In this document: piece by piece, positions 47,863-56,573 of the stretch | How the letters are laid out: the number at the start of each line of letters is the position of its first letter | Numbering within the stretch: the stretch's first letter is position 1 | Assembly: GCA_030123565.1 (NCBI GenBank) | Contig: CP126122.1 | Coordinates: 2,057,001 to 2,121,000, forward strand | Direction: 5' to 3' | DNA from: Nitrospira sp. | GTDB lineage: Bacteria > Nitrospirota > Nitrospiria > Nitrospirales > Nitrospiraceae | DNA: 64,000 bases | Notes under the pieces: model-generated | What the model saw: only the letters and a program-made list of their open reading frames with translations | Databases searched by the model: none | What the model was told of the DNA's origin: nothing | Made by a program: the position numbers and the translations under genes

Positions 47863-48237
47863 TTATCGGATGCCCGATTTGCCCGGCGCAAGAATTCCAT
47901 TGGGGTCGAGCGCCTTCTTCAGCGTCTTGTAGACGTGGCGTTGCACCGGACCATAGGTGTGCGCGACCTTGTCTATGAAAGCCGTGTTCGTGCGATAACT
48001 TCCATATCCCTGGGCCGAAAATTCCGTGATCAACTCATCGAAACACCGGTATGCAGCCTTCGTCATCGCCGGATCTGTCCGGTCATACAACATGTCGAGG
48101 ATATGATGCATGTCCCGCATGCCGACGATGAATTCGCCTGTGTAATCCAGCCCGTGCTTGGCCAGGATGTTCCTGGCCATCCTCATCTGTTTGAGCGTCT
48201 CACTGCCACGGGCTTGCGACACCGGCGCAAACCACAA
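47863..48237 (-). pseudogene. FAD-linked phenol oxidase C-terminal fragment
   Basis: Only about 124 residues remain. They resemble the C-terminal end of the vanillyl-alcohol oxidase/4-cresol dehydrogenase flavoprotein subunit, with the closing motif KKALDPNGILAPGKSGI. The N-terminal FAD-binding and substrate domains are missing; the sequence breaks near 48238, next to a strong hairpin. Confidence 0.75.
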
Positions 48238-48271
48238 GGAGCCGCCGCCGCGCCAGTTGTAGAGAATGAAA

Positions 48272-48295
48272 CTCCCCGCAGCAAGCTGCGGGGAG
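48272..48295 (-). terminator. Strong GC hairpin, probable terminator
   Basis: The 11-bp perfect stem CTCCCCGCAGC/GCTGCGGGGAG is separated by two bases. On the minus strand it is followed by TTTCATT and lies 20 bp after the stop of the gene at 48315-49247, consistent with its transcription end. It may instead be a REP-like repeat at a deletion junction. Confidence 0.5.
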
Positions 48296-48314
48296 CTTCA
48301 TTGAGCAGACGCGG

Positions 48315-49247
48315 TCATTGCGCCTTGAGGTCGATCACCGTCCCGTTCTCATCCAATTCCACGACCACCATCGAGCCCTCCGCGATCGGCTTGGTCTTCA
48401 CTTCCATCCGATCCAGCGGGAACACCTTCTCGCCCTCCGGGGTCCAGAGTTTGATTTCCTTCTTGGTGAGCCCGGCATACACGAGCTTGCCGGAAATCAG
48501 ACGGTGCGTCCCTGGCTTATTTTTATGTTTTCCATGGTGGTCGATCACCAGATTCTCTTCATTGAGCCACAGCGTGACCTCGTCACCGACGGCGGCATCG
48601 GCCGGGGCCGTCTTGGCGTTGATGGTGTATTGCCCCACGGGGGTCTTCACAAACACCACGCCGGACTGGATTTTCGTCACCTCCCCATGCAAGGTCAGGT
48701 GATAGCCGGACTTGGTGTGGGGATGTTCATCCAATTCCATCTCCACGGTCATCCGATGGATATCGATGACCTTTCCGGCTTCGTTCAGTTCGACGGCAAT
48801 CGGGGTCCCTTCCTCCACGCCCGACAGTTGAGACCGCCCCGTTTGCACGTCAAATGTCTTCTCACCCTCCGGCGTCCAGAGCTTGATTTCTTTCCTGTCC
48901 TTCGACGCATAGGCCAGCTTGCCGGAGACGAACCGATGGGAATGGGATGGATCTCCCGTCCGATGGACATCCACTACGACATTGTTCTCATTGACCTGCA
49001 TCTCCACTTCTTCGCCGACTTCGAGGTTCTTCGGCGCGGTGGCGGAGGAGATCCTTAATTGGCCCCAAGGCGTCTTTACCGTGATCATGTCGGTTTGGAT
49101 CTTGGAGACGACGCCGCTGACCTTCATGTGCGTCCCCTTGACATGCGATCCACCCGGGCCGTGCGCTCCTCCTTGGTCAGCCAAGCCATAGGGCGCCAGC
49201 ATCGACAAGCTCAGGACCATCGAACCGAGAACCATCAACTTGCGCAT
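48315..49247 (-). CDS. Exported protein with an internal tandem duplication
   Basis: ATG 49247 (MRKLMVLGSM) follows AAGGAGT and gives 310 residues with a signal peptide. The mature part is made of two similar halves. KVSGVVSKIQTDMITVKTPWGQ in the first matches LHGEVTKIQSGVVFVKTPVGQ in the second. KLAYASKDRKEIKLWTPEGEK matches KLVYAGLTKKEIKLWTPEGEK. Each half has about 130 residues and is beta-rich. No family was named. Confidence 0.8.
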   Translation of the reverse strand: MRKLMVLGSMVLSLSMLAPYGLADQGGAHGPGGSHVKGTHMKVSGVVSKIQTDMITVKTPWGQLRISSATAPKNLEVGEEVEMQVNENNVVVDVHRTGDPSHSHRFVSGKLAYASKDRKEIKLWTPEGEKTFDVQTGRSQLSGVEEGTPIAVELNEAGKVIDIHRMTVEMELDEHPHTKSGYHLTLHGEVTKIQSGVVFVKTPVGQYTINAKTAPADAAVGDEVTLWLNEENLVIDHHGKHKNKPGTHRLISGKLVYAGLTKKEIKLWTPEGEKVFPLDRMEVKTKPIAEGSMVVVELDENGTVIDLKAQ

Positions 49248-49782
49248 CTGCATACTCCTTTTCATATGCCTCACCCATTCCGGTTGCCCTTGAATTCGAC
49301 CGTTCACATGACCCTCTTTGGTTACAGGTTATAGATTTCGACTTGTGTCCTCTGATCCACAGAACCACGACTCCGGCCTCCGGAAGATCATTGCCAGATC
49401 AGCCCTCCCAGTCGAGGTCGCCCTCCTTTGATCTGATGGTTATCTCTTGATTCTTACAAGGCGGGAACTGCGCTCACGCCCCCGCCTTCCGACCTGCGAT
49501 TGTGCGAAACACTTGCCAGGCAAAAGCGTTATATTTCGCTCTTTCGGGAGGAAAGTATCTAGAAGTTTGAGGAGAAACGCCACAGTCTCACCTTGTGAAC
49601 CAGGGCAAAAAGGCGCACCTTCAGGACAGTCTGCCGGATCTGATCGATGGATACAGCTCTCTGGTTTCCTAACATCGAAATGGTTGTCCACTGGATTCTA
49701 ACAAGTTGTTGAAAAAGCCCTTGCCTTTCACAATCTACGTAGTATAACGGCGCATTCGGCCACCTCTCCCGAAGGAGCTCCG
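49248..49782 (+). other. Gene-poor interval
   Basis: No supported gene is seen. The last part (TTGTTGAAAAAGCCC near 49706) resembles an IS terminus and probably begins the IS1182-like fragment that follows. Confidence 0.45.
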
Positions 49783-50374
49783 ATGCGCGGTCACGTGAAT
49801 CCCCAAGCGATGCTGTTCAGTTATGTCTCCCCCGAAGCCCGCGTGCCGGCAACGCATCCGCTGCGGCGCATCAAGGCAATCGCCGATCAGGTGTTGCGAG
49901 ACCTGTCGCCGACCTTCGCCGCAATGTACAGCGTCGGGGGCCGTCCCTCGATTCCTCCCGAGCGGCTGCTGAAGAGCGAGCTGTTGATCGTGCCGTATTC
50001 GGTGCGGAGCCGCCGGCTCTTCTGTGAGCGATTGGACTGTGACCTGAGTCCGGCTTCGACCACAGCACCTTCAGTCAGAAGAGCGAGCGGCTGTTGGCGC
50101 ATGCGGTGGCGCAGCGGTTCTTCGACGCCGTCGTGGCGTATGCCCGGCGGGAGGGCTTGCTGTCCGATGAACACTTCACCGTGGACGGCACCCCAATAGA
50201 GGCCTGGGCGTCGCTGAAGAGCGTGAAGCTGAAGGAGCCGTCCGCCTCTGTGGCCTCGCCGGATGATCCCGGCAATCCGACCGTGAACTTCCATGGCGAC
50301 CGACGGATCAGCGGCCCTGCCTGCCGACAGCTGGTCTCAGCCTCGAATCTGCGATTGCAGCGGGAGCGCTCGTG
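49783..50374 (+). pseudogene. IS1182-like transposase N-terminal fragment
   Basis: ATG 49783 follows GAAGGAG. The protein starts MRGHVNPQAMLFSYVSPEARVPATHPLR-like (first residues as in many IS1182/IS5-type transposases) with SVGGRPSIPPERLLK. Part of the middle is deleted and the frame shifts at about 50058, then resumes FDHSTFSQ and DEHFTVDGTPIEAWASLK. It ends at about 50374 without the C-terminal catalytic region. Confidence 0.75.
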
Positions 50375-50584
50375 ACTATTGGGGGTAATTCATGCGAGGC
50401 GCATGCGTCTTCGTCGCGTGAATGATCAGGAGCACGATTCCGACCACGAATAATACCCTTCTGTTTCATCATCGAATACTTCGTATGCTACCTGTTTCGA
50501 TTTTTGGCTGTCTGGTCGAAATTGCTCAGACTCGAAGAATTGATGAGGAGATTCTCCCGTCCTACGGGAACTCTGACCTTCCCC

Positions 50585-51125
50585 CAATTCCGTGGACACC
50601 CGGTTACGCCACAACCGTCCTCGCCTCGAACTCAGCCGGGGAAGAGTAGCCGGGTGTGGAGTGACGGCGCAACCGATTATAGAACACTTCAATGTGCTCA
50701 AAGATGTCCTGTGTCGCCGCTTCCCGTGTGCGGCACTGGCGATGATAGAGAAGTTCACGCTTGAGCGTCCCAAAGAAACTCTCCACGCAAGCATTGTCCC
50801 AACAGTTCCCTCGTCTCAACATGCTACCGGTCACGCGGTGCGTGGTGAGCAGTTGCTGGTACGCCGGGGCGGCATACTGGCTGCCCCGATCCGAATCGCG
50901 CAGCAGCACGGCCGTGGGATCACGGTGTCGGAGCTCCATCGTGAGCGCCTACTGCGCGAGATCACCCTGAGTCCAGACCTCATCGCCCGGCCCACCACGG
51001 CGCACGAGTAGAGGTCCAGCACCACCGCGAGATAGAACCAGCTCGCTGCAGTCCAGATGTAGGTGATGTCCTCGACCTGCACGCGATTGGGCTCCGCCAT
51101 CGTGAACTGATCGGTTGTCCATTTG
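50585..51125 (-). mobile_element. IS3-family orfB remnant
   Basis: The minus-strand frames hold the second half of an IS3-type transposase: RVQVEDITYIWTAASWFYLAVVLDLYS in one frame, then SDRGSQYAAPAYQQLL and GNCWDNACVESFFGTLK (with the catalytic D and E) in another. It ends RRHSTPGYSSPAEFE at 50604. orfA and the front of orfB are missing. It lies just inside attR. Confidence 0.85.
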
Positions 51126-51191
51126 GTTGTCCAAATACCTCACAACGACAAATCACCAACAATTTCAGCTCGGTATATAGAAAGAGCATGT

Positions 51192-51249
51192 CCTGAAAAG
51201 GCTGGTGTCGACAGTTCGATTCTGTCCCTCGGCACCACATCCCCTTCAA
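51192..51249 (+). repeat. attR: duplicated tRNA-Phe 3' half
   Basis: This is the second copy of the 58-bp repeat at 23214-23271. It contains the T-arm, acceptor 3' strand and CCA of tRNA-Phe but no proper 5' half, so it is not a functional tRNA gene. Confidence 0.9.
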
Positions 51250-51443
51250 CTATGTTAGGAACCGAATGATGATCTCTCCTAACCTGCCCCGACCTCGTAC
51301 CGAGAACCCTGAACTCTATTGATATTCTGACTGCACCTCTCGCCGCCGCTTATCGGAACCGCTCCCGGCACGCTCGGAGACGCCACCACCGCCGGATCCG
51401 CTACCGGATCGTGGCAGCTGGTGAAGGCAGGCTCGCCGGCCCT

Positions 51444-52625
51444 TCACTCGAGGATACGGCTTGCGCGTAAGCTCGGCCGCTGAAAATGGTTCGGGAGCAG
51501 CATGATGCAGTTGGGGTTGAACCCCTGTGCTTTCAAGGTTTCGATACTCCCGAGGACTGTTCCCTTCGTCATGTCGATGACCGTGATGGACCCATCGCTC
51601 ATGCCTTCCAAATTAAGCAGGCTGTTCTGGACGAACAGATACCGTTCGTCGGGCGACAGGACGCTATGGTGGGCGCCTGGAGCGGCGGGAATGGCTTGGA
51701 GAAACTTCGGCTGTCGCGGATCGGTATTGTCGTACAGATTGACGAACCCCGGCTTGGCGGTGGTGACGTACAAGCGGTCTCCCTTGGCGTTATAGAGCAT
51801 TTCCAACGGCACCCCCTGCTGCCTAGAACCGAAGTCGTCCACCTGATAGAACGAAAAGACACGGGTCGTCGGATCCCAGGTCCCGGCCCACAACGTCCCT
51901 TCCAGCATATTCGTAATGTGCACGACCGGCGGATCCGCACCTGGGGCAAACATGATTTCGACCGGGGCGGCTTTGGCCGGAGAGGGTTTTGACGAAACTT
52001 TGTGCGTCGACAACACCTTTCCGGTACTGGCTTCCAACACCGTCACCGTCTCACCCGCCTCCGCCATATCATCCGGTTTGACGGTGCTGGTGATGAGGAC
52101 CCGGTCAATGCCATTGTGGATCGCAATCCCATGCGGATACTGGATGGAGACCGCCGGCCCAGCTGCGCTGACCGTTCTGGTCGGCCGATCCGTTACGGCA
52201 TCACCCATGATTACGTTGCTGGAACCCATACAGGTGAGGTACCAAGTCCGGTTATCCTCGGACACCACCAGGTCTTCCAAGACCTGGCAGTCTGGTACGG
52301 CAATCGCGCGCAACCGGTAGGGAAACTTGGTGAGGTCCACAACGTGCAAAATGCTTTTCCCCAAGGCCGTGACATAGGCTTTGGTCCGATCGCGGTTGAA
52401 GAAGATGTGGTGGGCAACGAGGTCCGACGGAAGGGGAACCTCCATCAAGATCTTGCCGAAATCCGCAGACTCGGGATCAATGTCCATGATGGCGATTCCT
52501 TCCCGCCTCACCGGCTGACCCGGCTTACTCTCATAGTTGATGAGGGCAAGCATCTCCGCCGACGAGAGACCAGCCCAGGAGAGGAACAGCCCGAAGGTCA
52601 AGGTGAGGAGCCGGAAGCATGTCAT
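51444..52625 (-). CDS. Exported beta-propeller protein (YncE-like)
   Basis: This 393-residue protein has a signal peptide ending near GLSSAEM. The rest is a series of beta-propeller blades with repeated patterns such as AYVTALGKSILHVVDLTKFP, RLYVTTAKPGFVNLYDNTDPRQP and GSITVIDMTKGTVLGSIETL. It resembles YncE/lactonase-type propellers. The ligand or reaction is unknown. It lies 195 bp outside attR. Confidence 0.8.
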   Translation of the reverse strand: MTCFRLLTLTFGLFLSWAGLSSAEMLALINYESKPGQPVRREGIAIMDIDPESADFGKILMEVPLPSDLVAHHIFFNRDRTKAYVTALGKSILHVVDLTKFPYRLRAIAVPDCQVLEDLVVSEDNRTWYLTCMGSSNVIMGDAVTDRPTRTVSAAGPAVSIQYPHGIAIHNGIDRVLITSTVKPDDMAEAGETVTVLEASTGKVLSTHKVSSKPSPAKAAPVEIMFAPGADPPVVHITNMLEGTLWAGTWDPTTRVFSFYQVDDFGSRQQGVPLEMLYNAKGDRLYVTTAKPGFVNLYDNTDPRQPKFLQAIPAAPGAHHSVLSPDERYLFVQNSLLNLEGMSDGSITVIDMTKGTVLGSIETLKAQGFNPNCIMLLPNHFQRPSLRASRILE

Positions 52626-52697
52626 GGTAGCCTCCTTTCATGGTGGGACTGTTGAGAAAGGTACTCCTCTGCCTGGGTACAGGCAATACCTCCTGGT

Positions 52698-52816
52698 CTA
52701 GCGTGATGTCCTAAAGATTCATGTCATACGTCCAGCGGTTCGCCCCCTCACCGTCTCCTCTCCCCCGGTGGGGGAGAGGACAAGGGAGAGGGGAGTGCAG
52801 CCTCGCGGATCAATGC
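52698..52816 (-). repeat. 118-bp dispersed repeat, copy 2
   Basis: This is similar to 4259-4375 when read on the minus strand, including the CCTCTCCCCC palindrome and the GACATGAATC...GGACATCAC end. It lies upstream of the propeller gene. Confidence 0.7.
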
Positions 52817-53034
52817 AACGACCTTCAGAGACAGGACACTAACTCCATCCGAACATCAGCGTCCGTCGGATCGCATCAGGCAGGCATACAGAAGCACTGA
52901 TCGACGATTGATTTCACACGACAGGTCCGGAGGTATCGTTTTTAGGTGTGGAAATAAGATGAAGGCGGCGTAGCCTTTCGGTTGAGCCATCAACCAACGC
53001 CTCGGTGGGAGCCGAGGGGAAAGGAGACGCCACC

Positions 53035-53377
53035 GTGGCAGAGTGGAACAGCTACAGGGCTGTCGAGTCAAGCGCGGTGTGTGATGACACGCTGGAGCAG
53101 TGGGCGCGAGGGAAGATCCAGGCCCAGCTGCAGCAACTCCTGGAGGAGGAAGTGACCACGTTCCTCGGCCGAGTCCGGCACGAACGCCGGGGAACGGTGT
53201 CGCCCGTCGATCCGCCAGCGGGGAGCCGAAACGGCTACGGCAAACCGCGCGCGTTCTCGATGATGAGTGGGACGGTGACGGTGAGGCGCCCGCGGGTCCG
53301 CGATCTGACGGAACGCTTTGAGAGTACGGTCCTCCCGCTGTTCACACGGCGGACCCAGGAAGTCGGCACGCTGCACC
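53035..53377 (+). pseudogene. IS256-family transposase N-terminal fragment
   Basis: GTG 53035 follows AAAGGAGA. The translation (QLLEEEVTTFLGRVRHER, SRNGYGKPR, GTVTVRRPRVRDL, FTRRTQEV) is the start of an IS256 Mutator-type transposase. It is cut at 53377 by the IS481 element, and the rest is absent from the other side. Confidence 0.85.
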
Positions 53378-54523
53378 TGAAATATCTTGTTGAGAATGGG
53401 CCCCTCCACTGCGCCAGAGTCGCAGGCCATCTGAAGGAGAGACCGTATGCCAACGATCACGACCAAGGAACTGACGACGCTGAAGATCGCCACACACGAT
53501 CACCACACCGTCAAGAGCCGTCTTGCGATCGTGCACGATGCCACCGAACATGGGATCAAGGGAGCGGCCCGGCGGTTTGACTTGGATCGGAAAACGGTCC
53601 GCGCCTGGCGGCGCCGCTGGCAGGTCACCGGTCTCGCGGGCCTGGTCCCCCGCTATCCCCCCATCCGCGCACGCCGGATTCCTGAAGCAACGGTGGCGTG
53701 GATTGAGCAGGCTCGGCGCGACCTCCACTTCGGGGCGGTCCGCACCCGCATCTGGCTCGAGCGCGTGCATCGGATCCGGGTCGCCGCCGCCACGATTCAT
53801 CGCATCTGCCACCGCCTCGGCTACCCGCCGCTGGCCCGCAAGCCCCAGCGGCGGCCGCGGCAACTGACGCTCTTCAGCCAGGAGCGGCCCGGGGACTGTG
53901 TGCAGGTCGATGTCAAAGAAGTCCGCGTGGCCGGTACCAAGTACTTCCAATACACCGCCATTGATGACTGCACCCGCTACCGGATCCTCCGCCTCTATCC
54001 CCAGAAAAATCAGCAGACCAGCCATACGTTCTTCACCACGATCCAGATCGCACTCCCGTTTCCCATTCGCAAAGTACAGGTCGACAACGGCACGGAATCC
54101 TCACTCGCCTTCGCGCTCACGGTCCAACAGGCAGGAATGCGGCTGCGCTCCATCACACCGCGGTGTCCGGAGCAGAACGGCAAAGTCGAACGCAGTCATC
54201 GCGTCGATGAGGAAGACTTTTGGAGTCGATCGACGTTTGCCACCGTCGCACCGGCGGCCGAGGCCCTGCTGACCTGGGAACGCCGCTACAACCACGCGCG
54301 CTTCTCCATGGCGCTCAACGGCCTCACTCCAGCCGAGAAACTCGCCACGTTCGCCGCCGCGGCTTCACCTCTTCAGTCCCTCACGGTCCCGCAGAGTCCA
54401 GCCCCCACCCTGAGCCCGACCCCGGGCTGTCCGCCGATCGCCGCTCCTGAGCCAGCTGTGCAAGCCGTTTTGTCTCACAACCACGCCCCAAACCCGGGGG
54501 CCAATTCTTGACAAGCCATTACA
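53378..54523 (+). mobile_element. IS481-family element, complete
   Basis: The element is 1146 bp long. The left end TGAAATATCTTGTTGAGAA and the right end, read inward, TGTAATGGCTTGTCAAGAA are imperfect inverted repeats that continue to GGCCCC. It is flanked by an IS256 fragment on one side and a group II intron fragment on the other, so no target duplication is visible. Confidence 0.85.
53447..54511 (+). CDS. IS481-family transposase
   Basis: This intact 354-residue DDE transposase starts at ATG 53447 after AAGGAGAG. The helix-turn-helix is DLDRKTVRAWRRRW. The catalytic residues are Asp in CVQVDVKEV, Asp in VQVDNGTES and Glu in NGKVERSHRVDEEDF. The stop codon lies in the right inverted repeat. 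This is the only transposase in the window that looks intact. It is the parent-type copy for the broken one at 24036-26581. Confidence 0.93.
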   Translation: MPTITTKELTTLKIATHDHHTVKSRLAIVHDATEHGIKGAARRFDLDRKTVRAWRRRWQVTGLAGLVPRYPPIRARRIPEATVAWIEQARRDLHFGAVRTRIWLERVHRIRVAAATIHRICHRLGYPPLARKPQRRPRQLTLFSQERPGDCVQVDVKEVRVAGTKYFQYTAIDDCTRYRILRLYPQKNQQTSHTFFTTIQIALPFPIRKVQVDNGTESSLAFALTVQQAGMRLRSITPRCPEQNGKVERSHRVDEEDFWSRSTFATVAPAAEALLTWERRYNHARFSMALNGLTPAEKLATFAAAASPLQSLTVPQSPAPTLSPTPGCPPIAAPEPAVQAVLSHNHAPNPGANS

Positions 54524-55314
54524 CGGGGATGATCACCCGTCGCACGGGCTGGGGACGATACGCCTCCGTTTACAGCGCGTCCTGCCCGGCGGCCAGCCAC
54601 CGCTCCCGCCCTGCCATCTCGATGGCCTCGAACGTCTCCCCATCCACGCCCGCTGCGCCGCCACGTTGCTTGGCGAGCGCATAGCAGGAGGTCCGATCGA
54701 GAGACCATATCGTACAGCAGGTAGACGCGATAGGCCGGCTCCTGCTTGGCTTTGGTGTCCAGCGCCTCTTGGAGCCGCCGGATCGTCGGGGGAGTTGCCA
54801 GGCTCACGCCAATCTCCTGATCCTTGACTCGGTGAGACGCCCCTCGAAGCAGGGCTCCTCCCCTTCCCCGCAGTTGTGTTGTCCGCAGGGTTCAAACGGT
54901 ACTATGAGCCCCTCCCGACTTCCCACGTGGGTCCACCCTCTCGATGGATCGAGACGCGCGACGCCCCTCCATGTGGGATCTCCCGTGTTGCCCTGTGTGC
55001 TGTGCCGGCGTGCCACGCCCCTTACCCCGGCGAGCGAGTCCGTGGTCGTTCGTCGGTTGCTCCCACGGACTCCGGCGGCCTTCCCGGTTATTCAGGCCGG
55101 TCGGCCCTCGCATCATCACTTTCGAGGCCTGCTCAGGCTTCACACGTGTTGCGGCCCGTCAGCTTGCTGACCCACCCGAGGTGAGCCTTTGTCCCAAGAG
55201 CTTCGACCAGTCGGTTCCCCTTCTGACCGTCTTGGTAGCTACTGCAATGTACCGACAATTTCCCAGACAGGACTTGCACCTGTCAGACACACAGCGCCTT
55301 GGCACGGCGCACTG
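54524..55314 (-). mobile_element. Group II intron, 5' part with reverse transcriptase fragment
   Basis: On the minus strand the intron begins at 55314 with the consensus GTGCG (GTGCGCCGTGCCAAGG). About 500 bp of structured non-coding sequence (domains I-III) follow. The intron-encoded reverse transcriptase then starts at 54807 (MSLATPPTIRRLQEALDTKA, domain 0, with EAYRPQPVRRVIIP in another frame). It is cut at 54524 by the IS481 element, so the catalytic RT and maturase domains and intron domains V-VI are missing. Frame changes show it is decayed. Confidence 0.75.
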
Positions 55315-55352
55315 AATAATGTGGGCTAATACGATTCATACAGGACCGACTT

Positions 55353-56573
55353 TCAGGCGACCCGTTTGGAGCCAAACCCACCATCAACCCCTTCATTGTC
55401 CAAAAATTCCGTGCCAGCCAAGTCGGCTTCCCGGGCAATGGGCACGAGGACATAAAAAGGCTGCCGGACACCGATCGTCTTTGAAAAGTTCGCCAATCGC
55501 ATAATGGTAGAAGCATTTATTTCTTGTCCCTTCGCGCACAATAATACGTAGTCTGATGATTTCAGATCTTCATCAAGGACCATACCTGGACGGAGATCCG
55601 CAATGACCGCTGTCCGCACCTCATATTGTATTTCTTCGGCAAACGCGGTTTTTAGCGCCTCAACAATCACCTCGTCATACCAGCCTTTTCGTTTCTTGAT
55701 CTCATCGAATGCCTGCGTTTTTGTCCTCCCGGCCGACTCAAGCGCATCGAAGTCCAGTGCGACTTTCAGAATTCTCGCCTCCATGGGGATTTTCGCCCCT
55801 CCACGCGTATCCCCCGGTATTCCAGATCCGTCATAGCATTTGTCCTGATACCTAATAATATCCGCCACACGTTTCATCCTGGGAATCTTCGCAATTAAAT
55901 CCGAGGCCACAAACGGGTGTTGATTAAACAGCTCTGATTCCTCGCCCGTCAGTATCTCCTGGCGGTACACCTTCTTAAGGACCGACTCCGGCAGGATGAC
56001 GCAGCCGATTTGAGACAACATGGCTGCGGTCTTGATTGACCAGAGCTCAGACACTTGCAGATACCTCGCGATGGACTCCACGTACCGGGTAATGCGAGAC
56101 GATCGCCCAAATGCTTCAGGGTTGACCAAAGCTAAGACCTCGCATAGCACCCTGATGCTGCCGCTGAGTGTCTGTTCCAGCAACTCGCGCTCTGCCGTGA
56201 TCAGATGGCTCTGCACCAATGCGGCCCTGAGCGTCTCGCTGAGCAACTCCGGCGTGCAGGGCTTTGTTAGGAATCGGAAGATCTGCCCGTGATTGATCGC
56301 TTCGATCGCCGTCTTGAGTTCGGCATTACCTGTCAACAATACTCGAACGGTGTCAGGCTCATGGTCCCGTACCTTCGTGAGGAATTCAATCCCATTCATC
56401 CCTGGCATCTTCAGATCAGATACGACCACGGCGAAGGGCCCCTGCTCCGCAACCATTCGAAGGCCCTGCTCAGGTCCGACAGCCGTCTCAAACGTGAACT
56501 CTTTGCGAAGCTGGCGTTTGAAACCCTCCAAGATGTTTACATCGTCGTCCACACAGAGAATCCGGTCAGCCAT
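55353..56573 (-). CDS. Response regulator with degenerate HD-GYP domain
   Basis: This 406-residue protein has a receiver domain in residues 1-120 with the acid pocket CVDDD, phospho-acceptor Asp in VVVSDLKMPGMNG and Lys in TKPC. A short coiled segment leads to an HD-GYP-like fold in residues 150-330. The HD pair is SQ (MLSQIGC), HHE is altered (RYQDKCYDGSG) and GYP is GIP. It is thus unlikely to be a c-di-GMP phosphodiesterase and may work as a binding output. The start overlaps the stop of the upstream RR-HDOD gene by 8 bp. Confidence 0.88.
   Translation of the reverse strand: MADRILCVDDDVNILEGFKRQLRKEFTFETAVGPEQGLRMVAEQGPFAVVVSDLKMPGMNGIEFLTKVRDHEPDTVRVLLTGNAELKTAIEAINHGQIFRFLTKPCTPELLSETLRAALVQSHLITAERELLEQTLSGSIRVLCEVLALVNPEAFGRSSRITRYVESIARYLQVSELWSIKTAAMLSQIGCVILPESVLKKVYRQEILTGEESELFNQHPFVASDLIAKIPRMKRVADIIRYQDKCYDGSGIPGDTRGGAKIPMEARILKVALDFDALESAGRTKTQAFDEIKKRKGWYDEVIVEALKTAFAEEIQYEVRTAVIADLRPGMVLDEDLKSSDYVLLCAKGQEINASTIMRLANFSKTIGVRQPFYVLVPIAREADLAGTEFLDNEGVDGGFGSKRVA

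Larger units (their letters stand above)
23214..51249. mobile_element. 28-kb genomic island integrated at tRNA-Phe
   Basis: The segment is bounded by a 58-bp direct repeat made of the tRNA-Phe 3' half plus 12 bp. Inside are stress-response genes, decayed insertion sequences and pseudogenes. Outside to the left are housekeeping genes. No tyrosine recombinase, excisionase or conjugation gene was found inside, so the island is probably no longer able to move by itself. Confidence 0.8.

Noticed and set aside
50980..51249. Second tRNA-Phe gene at 51192
   Set aside because: The 5' half (acceptor strand and proper D-arm) is missing, so it is an att duplicate and not a functional tRNA.
54876..55184. 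102-residue frame in the group II intron 5' region
   Set aside because: The stretch is explained by structured intron RNA on the minus strand; similar junk proteins are often mis-annotated over such RNAs.
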